Shown here one piece after another: positions 1-11,151 of a stretch of DNA of 64,000 bases. The position numbers and the translations under genes were made by a program. The stretch lies in assembly GCF_003206575.1 (NCBI RefSeq), contig NZ_PZJO01000003.1, forward strand, positions 218,246-282,245. Direction: 5' to 3'. A model generated the notes under the pieces. It searched no databases. It was not told the origin of the DNA and was given only the letters and a program-made list of their open reading frames with translations. Every line of letters starts with the position of its first letter. Positions within the stretch are counted from its first letter, which is position 1. The stretch is from Salinicola endophyticus (GTDB lineage: Bacteria; Pseudomonadota; Gammaproteobacteria; Pseudomonadales; Halomonadaceae).

Positions 1-1
1 G

Positions 2-295
2 CTCGTCGCGGCGCGCCAGATGGTGCGCCTGGCGGCGAGCAAGCTCGACCGTGGCGACCCCGACGCCACGCTCTACTGCGCCATGGCCAAGCGCTTCGCC
101 ACCGACCAGGGCTTCGCCATCTGCAACGAGGCCCTGCAGCTCCACGGCGGCTACGGCTACTTGCGCGACTACCCGCTGGAGCGTCATGTTCGCGACTGTC
201 GGGTACACCAGATTCTCGAGGGCACCAACGAGATCATGCGTCTGGTGATCGCCCGCCGCCTGCTCGACAAGGACGACCTGGAGACCCTGATATGA
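2..295 (+). CDS. acyl-CoA dehydrogenase, C-terminal part (runs off window start)
   Basis: Only the last ~98 residues are present; the reading frame is open to the window edge. The segment carries the typical C-terminal acyl-CoA dehydrogenase signature: an [21 protein letters not shown] stretch followed by [20 protein letters not shown], which forms part of the FAD/tetramer contact. It oxidises an acyl-CoA to the enoyl-CoA and passes electrons to ETF. The stop overlaps the next start (ATGA), so it is translationally coupled to an enoyl-CoA hydratase and a 3-hydroxyisobutyryl-CoA hydrolase-like gene. That order suggests an isobutyryl-CoA or short branched-chain dehydrogenase of valine/isoleucine catabolism. 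Exact substrate is inference because the substrate-binding half is outside the window. Confidence 0.9.
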   Translation, partial: LVAARQMVRLAASKLDRGDPDATLYCAMAKRFATDQGFAICNEALQLHGGYGYLRDYPLERHVRDCRVHQILEGTNEIMRLVIARRLLDKDDLETLI

Positions 296-1152
296 CCGAT
301 CACAACGCCGCTCCCCAACCGGACGCGACGTCGCAAGAGACAGCGTCGGCCGACGGCCTGCGCCTGGAGCGCCGCGGCGCCATCGCCGTGCTGACCATCG
401 ACAACCCGCCCGCCAACACCTGGCACGAAGGCTCGCTGGCGGCACTCGCCGACCATCTCGACGCGCTGGCGGCCGAGCCCCAGCCGCCGGCGCTGGTCAT
501 CACCGGTGCCGGCGACAAGTTCTTCTCCGCCGGGGCCGACCTCAAGCGCTTCACCGAGGGCAAGGCCACCGCGCTGGAGATGGCGACCCGCTTCGGGCGC
601 GCCTTCGAAACCCTGAGCGCCTACCCCGGAGTCACCATCGCCGCGATCAACGGCTACGCCATGGGCGGTGGGCTGGAGTGCGCACTGGCCTGCGATATCC
701 GTATCGCCGAACGCCAGGCGAAGCTGGCGCTGCCCGAAGCCAAGGTGGGGCTGCTGCCCTGCGCCGGCGGCACCCAGCACCTGCCGTGGCTGGTCGGCGA
801 AGGCTGGGCCAAGCGCATCATCCTGTGCGGAGAGCGCATCGACGCCGAGCGCGCGCTGGGTATCGGCCTGGTCGAGGAGCTGGCCGACGCCGGCCAGGCA
901 CTGCCCACCGCGCTGGCCCTGGCCGAGCAGAGCGGCGGCCAGAGCCCGGACGCGCTGGCGCGCTGCAAGCGCTTGATCATGAACGCCCGCGACCACGGCC
1001 TGCCCCACGGCTACCGCATGGAACGTGAGCTGTTCCTGGAGCTGTTCGACACCGCCGCCCCGGGGGAAGGCATCGGCGCCTTCCTCGACAAGCGCCCGCC
1101 GCGCTGGCGCGAGGACACGACCGACGACACCCACGACGGAGATCAGGCATGA
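292..1152 (+). CDS. enoyl-CoA hydratase/isomerase family protein (valine/isoleucine catabolism)
   Basis: A 286-residue crotonase-fold protein. An N-terminal extension of about 25 residues precedes the core. The oxyanion-hole segments are visible as SAGADLKRF near residue 83 and [18 protein letters not shown] near residue 115. [14 protein letters not shown] carries the second catalytic-region glutamate equivalent. The family hydrates 2-enoyl-CoA to 3-hydroxyacyl-CoA. It overlaps the acyl-CoA dehydrogenase stop by 4 nt and its own stop overlaps the next gene by 4 nt, so the three are an operon. In this position it most likely hydrates methacrylyl-CoA or tiglyl-CoA. The family is seen directly; the substrate is inferred from neighbours. 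Confidence 0.9.
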   Translation: MTDHNAAPQPDATSQETASADGLRLERRGAIAVLTIDNPPANTWHEGSLAALADHLDALAAEPQPPALVITGAGDKFFSAGADLKRFTEGKATALEMATRFGRAFETLSAYPGVTIAAINGYAMGGGLECALACDIRIAERQAKLALPEAKVGLLPCAGGTQHLPWLVGEGWAKRIILCGERIDAERALGIGLVEELADAGQALPTALALAEQSGGQSPDALARCKRLIMNARDHGLPHGYRMERELFLELFDTAAPGEGIGAFLDKRPPRWREDTTDDTHDGDQA

Positions 1153-2288
1153 GCGCGCCCGTGCAGTTCGACACCCTGGCCACCGCCGACGGCCACCGCC
1201 TCGGGCGCATCACCCTCGATGCCCCCAAGAGCCTCAATGCGCTGTCGCTGGAGATGATCGATGCCATCCAGGCGCAGATCGACGCCTGGGCCGAGGACGC
1301 CGAGATAGTCGCACTGTGGCTGGAGGGTGCCGGCGACAAGGCGTTCTGCGCCGGCGGCGACGTGGTCGCCCTCTATCGCGCCATCGCCGAAGGCCACACC
1401 GGCCGTGACCCCGAGACCGCGGATGGTGCCGTGGCGCGCTACTTCACCCACGAGTATCGCCTCGACCACGCCCTCCACACCTATCCCAAGCCGATCGTCG
1501 CCTGGGGCGACGGCATCGTCATGGGCGGCGGCATGGGGCTGCTGGCCGGCGCCTCGCATCGGGTGGTGACACCGCGCTCGATGCTGGCCATGCCGGAGAT
1601 CACCATCGGCCTCTACCCGGACGTGGGCGCGAGCTGGTTCCTGAACCGCATGCCGGGGGCCAGTGGCACCTTCCTCGGCCTGACCGGTGCCCGCCTCAAC
1701 GCCAGCGACGCCCTGTTCGTCGGTCTCGCCGACCGCCTGATCGCCGCCGAACGCCGCGACGCGGTGATCGACGATCTGCTCAATGCCGACTGGTCCCAGC
1801 CGCGCTCGGCCCTCGAACGGGTGCTGCGCACCCACGCCGAGGCGAGCCGCGAGCTCGCCCCGCCCGCCGAGGTCGCCCCGCGGCAGCAGGCGATCGCCGC
1901 GCTGACCGACGCCGACAGCGACGACGCACTGATCGCCGCGATCATCGCCGCCAGCGACAGCGACGACGCCTGGATCGCCCGCGCCGCGCGCAGCCTGGCC
2001 GCCGGCTCACCGCTCTCGGCGCGGCTGATCCTGCGCCAGCTGGCGCGCTGCCGGCGCGTCTCGCTGGCCGAAGCGCTGCGCAGCGAGCTCGACCTATCGC
2101 TGGCCTGCGCTACCCACGGTGATATCGCCGAGGGGGTGCGTGCGCTGCTGATCGACAAGGACCACGCGCCGGCCTGGCGCCACACCCACGGCGCGGTGTC
2201 GGCAGCCGACCTCGAGGCCTGCCTCGCCCCGGCGTGGCCGCGGCAGTCGCACCCGCTGCGCGAGCTCCACGACCACGTGGCCGACTAG
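1149..2288 (+). CDS. 3-hydroxyisobutyryl-CoA hydrolase-like crotonase family protein
   Basis: A 379-residue crotonase-superfamily protein with the features of the HIBCH branch: KAFCAGGDVVALYR near residue 59, a GDGIVMGGGMGLLAGASHRVV oxyanion block near residue 118 (shown here only as its family motif), and EITIGLYPDVGASWFLNR with the catalytic Glu/Asp pair. The C-terminal third is the long extension typical of HIBCH and missing in plain hydratases. The reaction is hydrolysis of 3-hydroxyisobutyryl-CoA to 3-hydroxyisobutyrate and CoA in valine degradation, which limits accumulation of reactive methacrylyl-CoA. The start overlaps the previous stop by 4 nt. A role as enoyl-CoA hydratase cannot be fully excluded. 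Confidence 0.85.
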   Translation: MSAPVQFDTLATADGHRLGRITLDAPKSLNALSLEMIDAIQAQIDAWAEDAEIVALWLEGAGDKAFCAGGDVVALYRAIAEGHTGRDPETADGAVARYFTHEYRLDHALHTYPKPIVAWGDGIVMGGGMGLLAGASHRVVTPRSMLAMPEITIGLYPDVGASWFLNRMPGASGTFLGLTGARLNASDALFVGLADRLIAAERRDAVIDDLLNADWSQPRSALERVLRTHAEASRELAPPAEVAPRQQAIAALTDADSDDALIAAIIAASDSDDAWIARAARSLAAGSPLSARLILRQLARCRRVSLAEALRSELDLSLACATHGDIAEGVRALLIDKDHAPAWRHTHGAVSAADLEACLAPAWPRQSHPLRELHDHVAD

Positions 2289-2351
2289 GCCCCGCTCGCA
2301 CGCGCCTACGGCCCCACGCCCGGGCCACCACCGCCAGGAGAGCCACACGCC

Positions 2352-4058
2352 ATGTCCGCCACCGCCGAGTTCTTCGCCGCCCGCGACTTCCTGCTCGCCC
2401 AGCGCGAGAACTACAGCCGCGCCTACCAGGATTTCCGCTGGCCGCGTCTGACCCACTTCAACTGGGCGCTGGATGTCTTCGATGCCCAGGCTGAGGGCAA
2501 TACCCGCACCGCGCTGTGGCTGGTGGACGAAGCGGGCGGCGAGCTCAAACGCTCGTTCGACGACATGCGCCGGCGCTCCAATCAGCTCGCCAATCATCTG
2601 CGCGCCCAGGGGGTGAAGCGTGGCGACGCCCTGCTGCTGATGCTGGATAACGTGGTCGAGCTGTGGGAGACCCTGCTCGCGGCGATCAAGCTCGGCGCGG
2701 TGGTGGTGCCGGCGACCACCCTGCTGGCGGCGCAGGATCTGCCCGACCGCCTGCAGCGTGGCAATATCCGCCATCTGGTGGTGGGCCAGGCCCATACGGC
2801 CAAGTTCGATGGGCTCGACCCCAGCCTGACGCGGATCGCCGTGGGCGATGCGGTAGCCGGCTGGCAGGCCTACGACGACGCCTTCGGCGCCGACGAACGC
2901 TTCACCCCGGATGCCCCGACCCGGGCCGACGAGCCGCTGCTGCTCTACTTCACCTCCGGCACCACCTCGCGGCCCAAGCTGGTGGTACACACCCATCAGA
3001 GCTATCCGCTGGGGTCGCTCTCGACCCTCTACTGGATCGGCCTGCGCCCGGACGACATCCACTACAACATCAGCTCACCGGGCTGGGCCAAGCACGCCTG
3101 GTCCAATGTCTTCGCGCCCTGGAACGCCGGCTGCACCATCTTCGTCTACCGCGCCGCGCGCTTCTCCGCCGCAGCGACCCTCGACGCCATCGCACGCTAC
3201 GGTGTCACCACCCTGTGTGCCCCGCCGACGGTGTGGCGGCATCTGATCCAGGAGGATCTGGCCAGCTACCAGACCCGGCTGCGTGCCTTGGTCGGCGCCG
3301 GCGAGCCGCTCAACCCGGAGGTGATCGAGCGGGTACGGCGAGCCTGGAAGCTGGAGATTCGCGACGGCTACGGCCAGACCGAGACCACCGCCCAGATCGG
3401 CAACCCGCCGGGGCAGCCGATGCGCGCCGGCTCGATGGGGCGGCCACTGCCGGGATATCGCATCGCGCTGCTCGATGCCGACGGCCAGGAGCGTGACGAG
3501 GGCGAGATCGCCATCCGTCTCGACGAGCGCCCGGTGGGCCTGATGCAGGAGTATCGCGACGACGCCGCGCGCATGCGCCAGGTGCTCGATGAGGGCTACT
3601 ACCGCACCGGCGATGTCGCCCGCCGCGACGCCGATGGCTACTACTGGTACATCGGCCGCGCCGACGACGTGTTCAAGAGCTCCGACTACCGCATCAGCCC
3701 GTTCGAGCTGGAGTCGCTGCTGATCGAGCATGAAGCAGTCGCCGAGGCCGCCGTGGTACCGGCCCCCGACGAGCTGCGCCTCAACGTGCCCAAGGCGTAT
3801 CTGACCCTGCGCCAGGGCTTCGAACCCGACCGCGACACCGCGCTCTCGATCCTGCGCTTCGCCGCCGCCCGGCTGGCGCCCTACCAGCGCATTCGCCGGC
3901 TGGAGTTCTTCGAACTGCCCAAGACCATCTCCGGCAAGATCCGCCGGGTCGAGCTGCGCGCCCATGCCGCGACCGCCGCCGCCGACCCGAATGGCGCCCA
4001 GGACGAGTACCGCGAGAGCGACTTTCCCGAACTGCGCCAGCCGCCCGGCACCCCCTGA
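2352..4058 (+). CDS. AMP-dependent acyl-CoA synthetase (acetyl/medium-chain type)
   Basis: A 568-residue ANL-superfamily adenylating enzyme: acid + ATP + CoA to acyl-CoA. Visible motifs in order are the P-loop-like YFTSGTTSRPKLVVHT near residue 200 (with Ser where Gly is usual after TSGTT), the DGYGQTET A5 motif near residue 340, YYRTGDVARRDADGYYWYIG near residue 417, and the C-terminal PKTISGKIRRVEL with the catalytic lysine. The SPGWAKHAWSNVFAPW stretch is typical of medium-chain/acetyl-type ligases. A GGAG ribosome site lies about 12 nt before the ATG. Downstream of the valine genes and upstream of SDR and thiolase genes, it probably activates a short or branched carboxylic acid. Confidence 0.88.
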   Translation: MSATAEFFAARDFLLAQRENYSRAYQDFRWPRLTHFNWALDVFDAQAEGNTRTALWLVDEAGGELKRSFDDMRRRSNQLANHLRAQGVKRGDALLLMLDNVVELWETLLAAIKLGAVVVPATTLLAAQDLPDRLQRGNIRHLVVGQAHTAKFDGLDPSLTRIAVGDAVAGWQAYDDAFGADERFTPDAPTRADEPLLLYFTSGTTSRPKLVVHTHQSYPLGSLSTLYWIGLRPDDIHYNISSPGWAKHAWSNVFAPWNAGCTIFVYRAARFSAAATLDAIARYGVTTLCAPPTVWRHLIQEDLASYQTRLRALVGAGEPLNPEVIERVRRAWKLEIRDGYGQTETTAQIGNPPGQPMRAGSMGRPLPGYRIALLDADGQERDEGEIAIRLDERPVGLMQEYRDDAARMRQVLDEGYYRTGDVARRDADGYYWYIGRADDVFKSSDYRISPFELESLLIEHEAVAEAAVVPAPDELRLNVPKAYLTLRQGFEPDRDTALSILRFAAARLAPYQRIRRLEFFELPKTISGKIRRVELRAHAATAAADPNGAQDEYRESDFPELRQPPGTP

Positions 4059-4124
4059 CCCTGCCCCGCGGCGCGTTCACCGCCACGCTAGGGTTTGAAA
4101 AAAAGTCACTAAGGAGCTTTACGC

Positions 4125-4895
4125 ATGCAACTGGCCGACCACACCTTCATCGTCACCGGCGGCGGTTCCGGCCTGGGCGCCGCCACCGCCCAGCGGCTGG
4201 TGGCGGCCGGCGCCCGCGTGACCCTGGCCGACCACGACGAGACAGCGGCGCGGACCCACGCCGAGTCCCTGGGGGCGAACGCCCTGGCGGTGACCGCCGA
4301 TGTCACCCAGGCGGCGGATGCCGAGCGAGTGATCGCCGCCACCCGCGAACACTTCGGCGCCCTCCATGGGCTGATCAACTGCGCCGGGGTAGCACCCGCG
4401 GAAAAGATCCACGGCAAGCGCGGCGTGCACGACCTCGAACGCTTTCGCCGGGTGGTCGACATCAACCTGATCGGCACCTTCAACATGCTGCGTCTGGCGG
4501 TGGCGGCGATGCAGGAGAACCCGGCGACGGAGGACGACGGCGAGCGCGGGGTGGTGATCAACACCGCCTCGGTGGCGGCCTACGAGGGCCAGATCGGGCA
4601 GGCCGCCTATGCCGCCTCCAAGGCCGGCGTGGTCGGCCTGACCCTGCCCGCCGCCCGCGAACTGGCCAGCTCGGGCATCCGTGTGATGGCGATCGCCCCC
4701 GGCATCTTCGACACCGCCATGATGCAGGGCATGCCCGAGGAGGTGCGCGAGAGCCTCAACGCCAAGGTGCCGTTCCCGCCGCGCATGGGCCACGCCGAGG
4801 AGTACTCCGCGCTGGCCTGCCAGATCCTCGAGAACCGCTATCTCAATGGCGAGGTGATACGTCTGGATGGCGCCATCCGCATGAGTGCGCGATGA
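4125..4895 (+). CDS. SDR-family 3-hydroxyacyl-CoA dehydrogenase (HSD10-like)
   Basis: A 256-residue classical short-chain dehydrogenase with [15 protein letters not shown] at the N-terminus (NAD-binding glycine motif), NCAG near residue 87, an active-site serine in [14 protein letters not shown] and the YAASK catalytic Tyr/Lys pair. The sequence style ([27 protein letters not shown], paired with IFDTAMM) fits type-2 3-hydroxyacyl-CoA dehydrogenase, which oxidises 2-methyl-3-hydroxybutyryl-CoA in isoleucine breakdown. A clear AAGGAG site precedes the ATG by 8 nt. A thiolase gene follows directly, which supplies the next step of the same pathway. Substrate is inferred. Confidence 0.88.
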   Translation: MQLADHTFIVTGGGSGLGAATAQRLVAAGARVTLADHDETAARTHAESLGANALAVTADVTQAADAERVIAATREHFGALHGLINCAGVAPAEKIHGKRGVHDLERFRRVVDINLIGTFNMLRLAVAAMQENPATEDDGERGVVINTASVAAYEGQIGQAAYAASKAGVVGLTLPAARELASSGIRVMAIAPGIFDTAMMQGMPEEVRESLNAKVPFPPRMGHAEEYSALACQILENRYLNGEVIRLDGAIRMSAR

Positions 4896-4940
4896 AAAAC
4901 GACTGAGTATCGATCCCTCACCAGTATGGGAGAGCCGACT

Positions 4941-6131
4941 ATGAACACCCCCGACCCGATCGTCATCGTCGGCGCCAAGCGCACGCCGATGGGCGCTTTT
5001 CAAGGCGCCCTGGGCGGGCTTGCCTGCCCGCAGCTGGGCGCAGCGGCGATTCGCGGCGCCCTCGAACAAGCCAGCCTGGCGCCCGACAGCCTCGACGAAC
5101 TGATCATGGGCTGCGTGCTCCCCGCCGGGCAGGGCCAGGCGCCGGCGCGCCAGGCAGCACTCGGCGCGGGCCTGGCCGAGTCGACGCCCTGCACCACCCT
5201 CAACAAGATGTGCGGCTCCGGCATGAAGGCGGTGATGCAGGCGTTCGATACCCTCTCGCTGGGTCACGCCGCCCACGCCATCGCCGGCGGCATGGAGAGC
5301 ATGAGCAACGCCCCCTATCTGCTGCCCAAGGCGCGCGCCGGGCTGCGCATGGGGCATGCCCAGGTGCTCGATCACATGTTCCTCGACGGGCTCGAGGACG
5401 CCTACGAGCCGGGGCGGCTGATGGGCACCTATGCCGAGGATTGCGCCCAGGCCTTCGGCTTCAGCCGCGAGGCCCAGGACGCCTACGCCATCGCCTCGCT
5501 GACCCGCGCCCGCCAGGCGATCGAGAGTGGCGTCTTTCGGGATGAGATCGTCGCCCTCGACGCCCCCGCCGGCCGCGACACCCGCCGGGTCGACCAGGAC
5601 GAACAGCCGCACAAGGCCAATCTCGAGCGCATCCCCCAGCTCAAGCCCGCCTTTCGCGAGGGCGGCAGTGTCACCGCCGCCAACTCGAGTTCGATCTCCG
5701 ACGGCGCCGCGGCGCTGGTGCTTATGCGCCAGCGCGAGGCCGAACGCCAGGGGCTGACCCCGCTGGCGCGTCTCCACGGCCACGCCAGCCACGCCATGCG
5801 CCCGGGCGACTTCCCGGTGGCGCCGATCCACGCCGTGCGCAAGCTGTACGAGCGGCTCGGCTGGTCGCGGGAGAGCGTCGATCTCTACGAGATCAACGAA
5901 GCCTTCGCCGTGGTGGCGATGGCGGCCATGCACGAACTCGATCTCGACCACGAGCGGGTCAACGTGCACGGCGGCGCCTGCGCCCTGGGCCACCCGATCG
6001 GCGCCTCCGGCGCGCGCATTCTGGTCACGCTGCTCAACGCGCTCGCCCATCACGACCTGACCCGGGGCGTGGCGGCGATCTGCATCGGCGGCGGCGAGGC
6101 GACGGCGGTAGGTATCGAACGGCTGCGCTAG
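4941..6131 (+). CDS. acetyl-CoA acyltransferase (thiolase)
   Basis: A 396-residue thiolase. The nucleophilic cysteine is in [12 protein letters not shown], the catalytic histidine in [17 protein letters not shown], and the second cysteine in CIGGGEATA near the C-terminus. I place the start at 4941 rather than at the in-frame ATG at 4926 because the GGGAGAG ribosome-binding site would lie inside the longer version. The enzyme cleaves 2-methylacetoacetyl-CoA or acetoacetyl-CoA with CoA. Together with the preceding SDR it completes isoleucine oxidation to acetyl-CoA and propionyl-CoA, or it handles acetoacetate from the leucine pathway further along. Confidence 0.92.
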   Translation: MNTPDPIVIVGAKRTPMGAFQGALGGLACPQLGAAAIRGALEQASLAPDSLDELIMGCVLPAGQGQAPARQAALGAGLAESTPCTTLNKMCGSGMKAVMQAFDTLSLGHAAHAIAGGMESMSNAPYLLPKARAGLRMGHAQVLDHMFLDGLEDAYEPGRLMGTYAEDCAQAFGFSREAQDAYAIASLTRARQAIESGVFRDEIVALDAPAGRDTRRVDQDEQPHKANLERIPQLKPAFREGGSVTAANSSSISDGAAALVLMRQREAERQGLTPLARLHGHASHAMRPGDFPVAPIHAVRKLYERLGWSRESVDLYEINEAFAVVAMAAMHELDLDHERVNVHGGACALGHPIGASGARILVTLLNALAHHDLTRGVAAICIGGGEATAVGIERLR

Positions 6132-6186
6132 GCGCGGCCTGAAAAGCGCGGCCGTTCAGGACAACGACAAGAAGAGAGGAAGAGAG

Positions 6187-7932
<1,746 letters not shown>

Positions 7933-7944
7933 AAACCGATGCCG

Positions 7945-7966
7945 AGGCGGCCCCTGTCAGGCCGCC
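7945..7966. terminator. hairpin between convergent genes
   Basis: An 8-bp perfect stem (AGGCGGCC / GGCCGCCT) with a 6-nt loop lies just after the ligase stop and overlaps the last codons of the convergent thioesterase gene. There is no U-run, so a bidirectional terminator is plausible but not certain. Confidence 0.5.
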
Positions 7967-8382
7967 TTGACCACCGCCATGGTCAACCGCGACACGCACA
8001 CCAGCCGGCCGCGCTCGTCCTCGATACGGATCTCCCACAGCTGAGTGGTACTGCCCAGATGCAGCGGCCGGGCACACCCCTCGACCCAGCCCTGGCGCAC
8101 CGCGCGCACGTGGTTGGCGTTGATCTCCATCCCCACCGCCATCTTGCTCTCGTCGGCCAGACACAGGTTCGCCGCAATGCTGCCCAGCGTCTCCGCCAGC
8201 ACCACCGAGGCGCCGCCGTGAAGCAGGCCATAGGGCTGATGGGTGCGCGCATCCACCGGCATGCGACCGCGCAGGCAGTCGTCACCCAGCTCGGTGAACT
8301 CGATCCCGATATGCGCTACCAGCGTCTGCTGGCACTGGGCGGCGAGGGTCTCCAGGGAAGCGGAACGTTTCCAGATCGACAT
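7957..8382 (-). CDS. hotdog-fold acyl-CoA thioesterase (PaaI/YdiI type)
   Basis: A 141-residue hotdog thioesterase. The HGGASVVLAETLGSIAA motif is characteristic of the YdiI/PaaI branch (catalytic Glu after HGG), and GMEINANHVRAV is the following strand pair. I chose the ATG at 8380-8382 because an AAGGAG sequence sits 7 nt upstream; a longer in-frame version would lack such a site. It hydrolyses aromatic or short acyl-CoAs and could relieve CoA trapping when branched-chain acyl-CoAs accumulate. It is transcribed against its neighbours, from the same intergenic region that contains a liu-type palindrome at 8456-8471. Confidence 0.88.
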   Translation of the reverse strand: MSIWKRSASLETLAAQCQQTLVAHIGIEFTELGDDCLRGRMPVDARTHQPYGLLHGGASVVLAETLGSIAANLCLADESKMAVGMEINANHVRAVRQGWVEGCARPLHLGSTTQLWEIRIEDERGRLVCVSRLTMAVVKAA

Positions 8383-8455
8383 CGATGGTCTCCTTGATCG
8401 ACAGATAGGGGCAGCGGGGAGTCTCCCCCTTTCGGCTAGTTGGCGCAGTGCCACG

Positions 8456-8471
8456 TTGACGTCAACGTTAA
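8456..8471. promoter_or_regulatory. candidate LiuR-type operator upstream of GntP permease
   Basis: TTGACGTCAACGTTAA, partly overlapping the perfect palindrome ACGTTGACGTCAACGT at 8453-8468. It differs at only 2 of 16 positions from the palindrome in front of liuA (11152-11167). It lies between the divergent thioesterase (start 8382) and permease (start 8608) genes and may control both. Binding by the MerR-family regulator encoded at 25810-26208 is inferred. Confidence 0.65.
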
Positions 8472-8607
8472 TCCATCTCTATCGTCATGTCGTCCCGTGC
8501 GGCATCGCGCCACGCGCGTCTCCCGCAACACTGACAACGCTCACCATCACAACAACGCGGCTCCGGCGTGTCTGCGCCACGAGCCCCCGACACAAGGGCC
8601 TGGCGCC

Positions 8608-10005
8608 ATGAGTACCCTGGCTATCGTCGTCTCGCTGATCCTGCTGATCGTGCTCGCCTATCGCGGCATCACCGTGCTGCTGCTGGCGCCGCTGATGGCA
8701 TCGCTGGCGGTACTGCTATCCGGCGATGGCGGGCTGCTGCTGCCGATCTACACCGACACCTTCATGAAGGCGCTCGGCGGCTATCTGATAAAGTTCTTCC
8801 CGCTGTTCATTCTGGGGGCGCTGTTCGGCCAGCTGATGGCCGACTCCGGCGCCGCGCATGCCATCGCGCGCTGGATCATCAAGCGCCTCGGCACCCGCCA
8901 CGTGGTGCTGACCGTGGTGCTGGCCTGCGCCATTCTCACCTATGGCGGGGTGTCGCTGTTCGTGGTCGCGTTCGCGGTCTTCCCCATCGGTGCGGCGCTG
9001 TTCCGCGAGACCGGCACGCCCAAGCGGCTGATCCCCGGCGCCATCGCCCTGGGCTCGTTCACCTTCACCATGACCGCGCTCCCCGGTACGCCGGCGATCC
9101 AGAACGCGATCCCGATTCCGTTCTTCCACACCACCAGCTTCGCAGCGCCAGGGCTAGGCATCATCGCCGGGGCGATGATGCTGGGGCTGGGTACCTGGTG
9201 GCTGCAGTCACGGGTGAGCCGGGCGACACGCCGGGGCGAGGGCTACGGCCAGCACCCGGATGAGAAGATCGAGACCCTCGACGCCGCGGCCAGCGTACCG
9301 GAGATCAGCACCCTGGCCGCCTTCACCCCGCTGGTGATGGTGATTCTGCTCAATGGCCTGCTGACCTACTGGATTCTGCCGAGTCTCGACTTCTCCGGGC
9401 TGCCGGAAGCGCGCTTCGGCACGCTCGACCCCAGCGCCATGCTCGGGCTGTGGGCGATCATCATCGCACTGCTGATCTCCTGCGCCTGGCTGGTCATCAG
9501 CCGCTGGCGCCACTGGGCGGATCTCAAGGGCACCATCAACAAGGGCTGCTTCGGCTCGATGCTGCCGGTGTTCAACACCGCTTCCGAGGTCGGCTACGGC
9601 GCGGTGATCGCCAGCCTCGCCGGCTTCGTCATCATCCGCGATGCGGTGCTGAGTCTGGCGCCGGGCAATCCGCTGATCTCCGAGGCGGTGTCGATGAACG
9701 TACTGGCGGCGGTCACCGGCTCCTCCTCCGGCGGCATGAGCATCGCCCTCAGCGTACTCGGCGACGACTATCTGCGCATGGCCAACGCCGCGGGGCTCAA
9801 TCCAGAGCTGATGCACCGGGTCGCCACCATCGCCGCCGGCGGCATGGATACGCTGCCCCACTCCGGCGCGGTGATCACGCTGCTGGCGATCTGCGGCCTC
9901 ACCCACCGCCAGGCCTACCCCAATATCGCCATGGTCACCATCGTGGTGCCGATGATCACGCTGGTCGCGGTGATCACCCTGGGCACCCTGTTCGGAAGTT
10001 TCTGA
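8608..10005 (+). CDS. GntP-family permease
   Basis: A 465-residue, very hydrophobic protein with about 12 predicted membrane spans. The GntP/CitM superfamily look is seen in the N-terminal YRGITVLLLAPLMASLAVLL stretch, GAMMLGLG, and the conserved TGSSSGGMSIALSVLGDDY and GGMDTLPHSGAVITLL segments near the C-terminus. I chose the ATG at 8608 since the longer frame to 8440 would translate the operator region. GntP proteins carry gluconate or other hydroxy/keto acids by H+ or Na+ symport. The presence of a near-copy of the liuA palindrome upstream suggests co-regulation with leucine catabolism, so isovalerate, acetoacetate or a related acid is a reasonable guess for the substrate. Confidence 0.88.
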   Translation: MSTLAIVVSLILLIVLAYRGITVLLLAPLMASLAVLLSGDGGLLLPIYTDTFMKALGGYLIKFFPLFILGALFGQLMADSGAAHAIARWIIKRLGTRHVVLTVVLACAILTYGGVSLFVVAFAVFPIGAALFRETGTPKRLIPGAIALGSFTFTMTALPGTPAIQNAIPIPFFHTTSFAAPGLGIIAGAMMLGLGTWWLQSRVSRATRRGEGYGQHPDEKIETLDAAASVPEISTLAAFTPLVMVILLNGLLTYWILPSLDFSGLPEARFGTLDPSAMLGLWAIIIALLISCAWLVISRWRHWADLKGTINKGCFGSMLPVFNTASEVGYGAVIASLAGFVIIRDAVLSLAPGNPLISEAVSMNVLAAVTGSSSGGMSIALSVLGDDYLRMANAAGLNPELMHRVATIAAGGMDTLPHSGAVITLLAICGLTHRQAYPNIAMVTIVVPMITLVAVITLGTLFGSF

Positions 10006-10030
10006 GCCGAGGAACGATGCCCACCCCAGC

Positions 10031-10049
10031 GCCCCGCTGACAGCGGGGC
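10031..10049 (+). terminator. GC hairpin after GntP permease
   Basis: GCCCCGC, loop TGACA, GCGGGGC, 26 nt past the permease stop. The stem is perfect but no U-tract follows, so intrinsic termination is uncertain. Confidence 0.5.
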
Positions 10050-10064
10050 CCGACTACGACCGCC

Positions 10065-10100
10065 GCCACGCTACCGAATGGCGCCACGCTACCGAATGGC
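10065..10100. repeat. 18-bp perfect tandem duplication
   Basis: GCCACGCTACCGAATGGC occurs twice, back to back, each unit ending with a short inverted repeat (GCCA...TGGC). It lies in the 368-bp gap between the permease and the FUSC-like gene. Function unknown. Confidence 0.8.
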
Positions 10101-10156
10101 GGCTTGATGCTATGACAGGTTGACGTCCACCGGGTCTGTCGCCGAAAGGTTTTGCC

Positions 10157-10185
10157 TTGGGCTAGCGCAGGGCGCCCCCTATAAT
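10157..10185 (+). promoter_or_regulatory. candidate sigma-70 promoter with long leader
   Basis: TTGGGC at 10157-10162, a 17-bp spacer and a consensus TATAAT at 10180-10185. Transcription from here would give a leader of about 180 nt before the ATG at 10374. The leader contains a CTCTC/GAGAG hairpin near 10295. The remainder of the gap (10006-10373) shows no gene. Confidence 0.55.
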
Positions 10186-10373
10186 GGATCCAGCGTTGTC
10201 GGGGAACATCCGCTAACCCCTAGTTGAAAGCGACAAGGAAGGTGGAGATTTTCTCGGATCCCGAACGCGTTCTTCACACTCATTTTCGCGCACTCTCCAT
10301 ATATCGAGAGAGATCCATCAGCCGAAGACAACGGCATTAAAACCTATAGCCTCATAGCGCCTTGGAACACTCC

Positions 10374-10886
10374 ATGAAAAGACCTTGGGCTCCTCTCGAG
10401 CAAAGCATGCTGTTCTCACTGCCGTTGGCTTTGACTGCCTGCCTTGCTTACGCCATAGGCTCTCATATCACTGGCTGGTTTCATGCGCCCTCGGCTGAGA
10501 TTGGCGGTCTGTGGTCGGCTATTTCGGGCATCGTCGTGTTTCAGGCCAGCCCGAAAGAGTCCATATCCTCCGCCTCGCTGCGTGTCGTTGGCACTGCCAT
10601 CGGCGCCATCTTCTGTGCCATATATCTGTACTTTTTCGACTTCACGCTCTATGGCTTTGGCCTGACCATTTTGCTCACGGCATGGGTCTGCCAAATGACA
10701 AACATTCCAGATCATGCCCGACTCGCCTGTATTACCGTTGCAGTCATCATGGTCACGGAGGCTGCCAACCCCAATCTTGATAGCACGTTGAACGCCTCGT
10801 TGAGATTTGGTGAATCCTGTATAGGCACGGCACTGGCCATTTTCTTCAGCTATCTAAGAGGCTTGGTAAAAGGTCATCCTGGTTAA
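10374..10886 (+). CDS. FUSC-like membrane protein (aromatic acid exporter family, short form)
   Basis: A 170-residue membrane protein with about five hydrophobic spans. The GLWSAISGIVVFQASPKESISSASLRVVGTAIGA pattern resembles the membrane half of fusaric-acid-resistance/ArAE proteins, where G-A-I-G follows a conserved R-x-x-G-T. Full-length FUSC proteins are 350-700 residues, so this is a single-module version. The ATG at 10374 is preferred over an upstream TTG at 10362. Base composition is visibly lower in GC than the flanking catabolic genes, suggesting recent acquisition between the permease and liuA. Substrate unknown; assignment is by pattern only. Confidence 0.6.
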   Translation: MKRPWAPLEQSMLFSLPLALTACLAYAIGSHITGWFHAPSAEIGGLWSAISGIVVFQASPKESISSASLRVVGTAIGAIFCAIYLYFFDFTLYGFGLTILLTAWVCQMTNIPDHARLACITVAVIMVTEAANPNLDSTLNASLRFGESCIGTALAIFFSYLRGLVKGHPG

Positions 10887-11151
10887 AACCAGCCTCCTTC
10901 CAAAAGCCGGCTGACGCCTGGCGCTGAAAATCGTTATCCCACGTTCCACGAAGCTCAGAAATGCCTGCACCTTCGTGACACGTTGATGTCGCGACAGTAA
11001 AGGTAAGACGTCTCGAGAGAGCGGGACCGATGTCGGCACAGTCGCTGCAGGAGGCGTGGAGCGGCATTCGCCCCGTCGAGCTCGGGGGGCAGTCCTGAGA
11101 AGGTGCGACAGTCCTAGACCATGGTCGAGGGCCTCTGGCTCTACCCGCTAA
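10887..11151. other. intergenic region upstream of liuA, no gene recognised
   Basis: About 265 bp with intermediate GC. Short open frames exist on the minus strand (for example 10854-11067) but lack ribosome-binding sites and recognisable domains. The only clear signal is the palindrome that begins at 11152. Confidence 0.5.

Noticed and set aside
4119..6053. 644-codon open frame on the minus strand
   Set aside because: Antisense to the SDR and thiolase genes, both of which have full motif sets; low-complexity His/Gly/Arg-rich translation.
10846..11067. small minus-strand frames after the FUSC-like gene
   Set aside because: No ribosome-binding site, no domain, partly overlapping the end of a better-supported gene.
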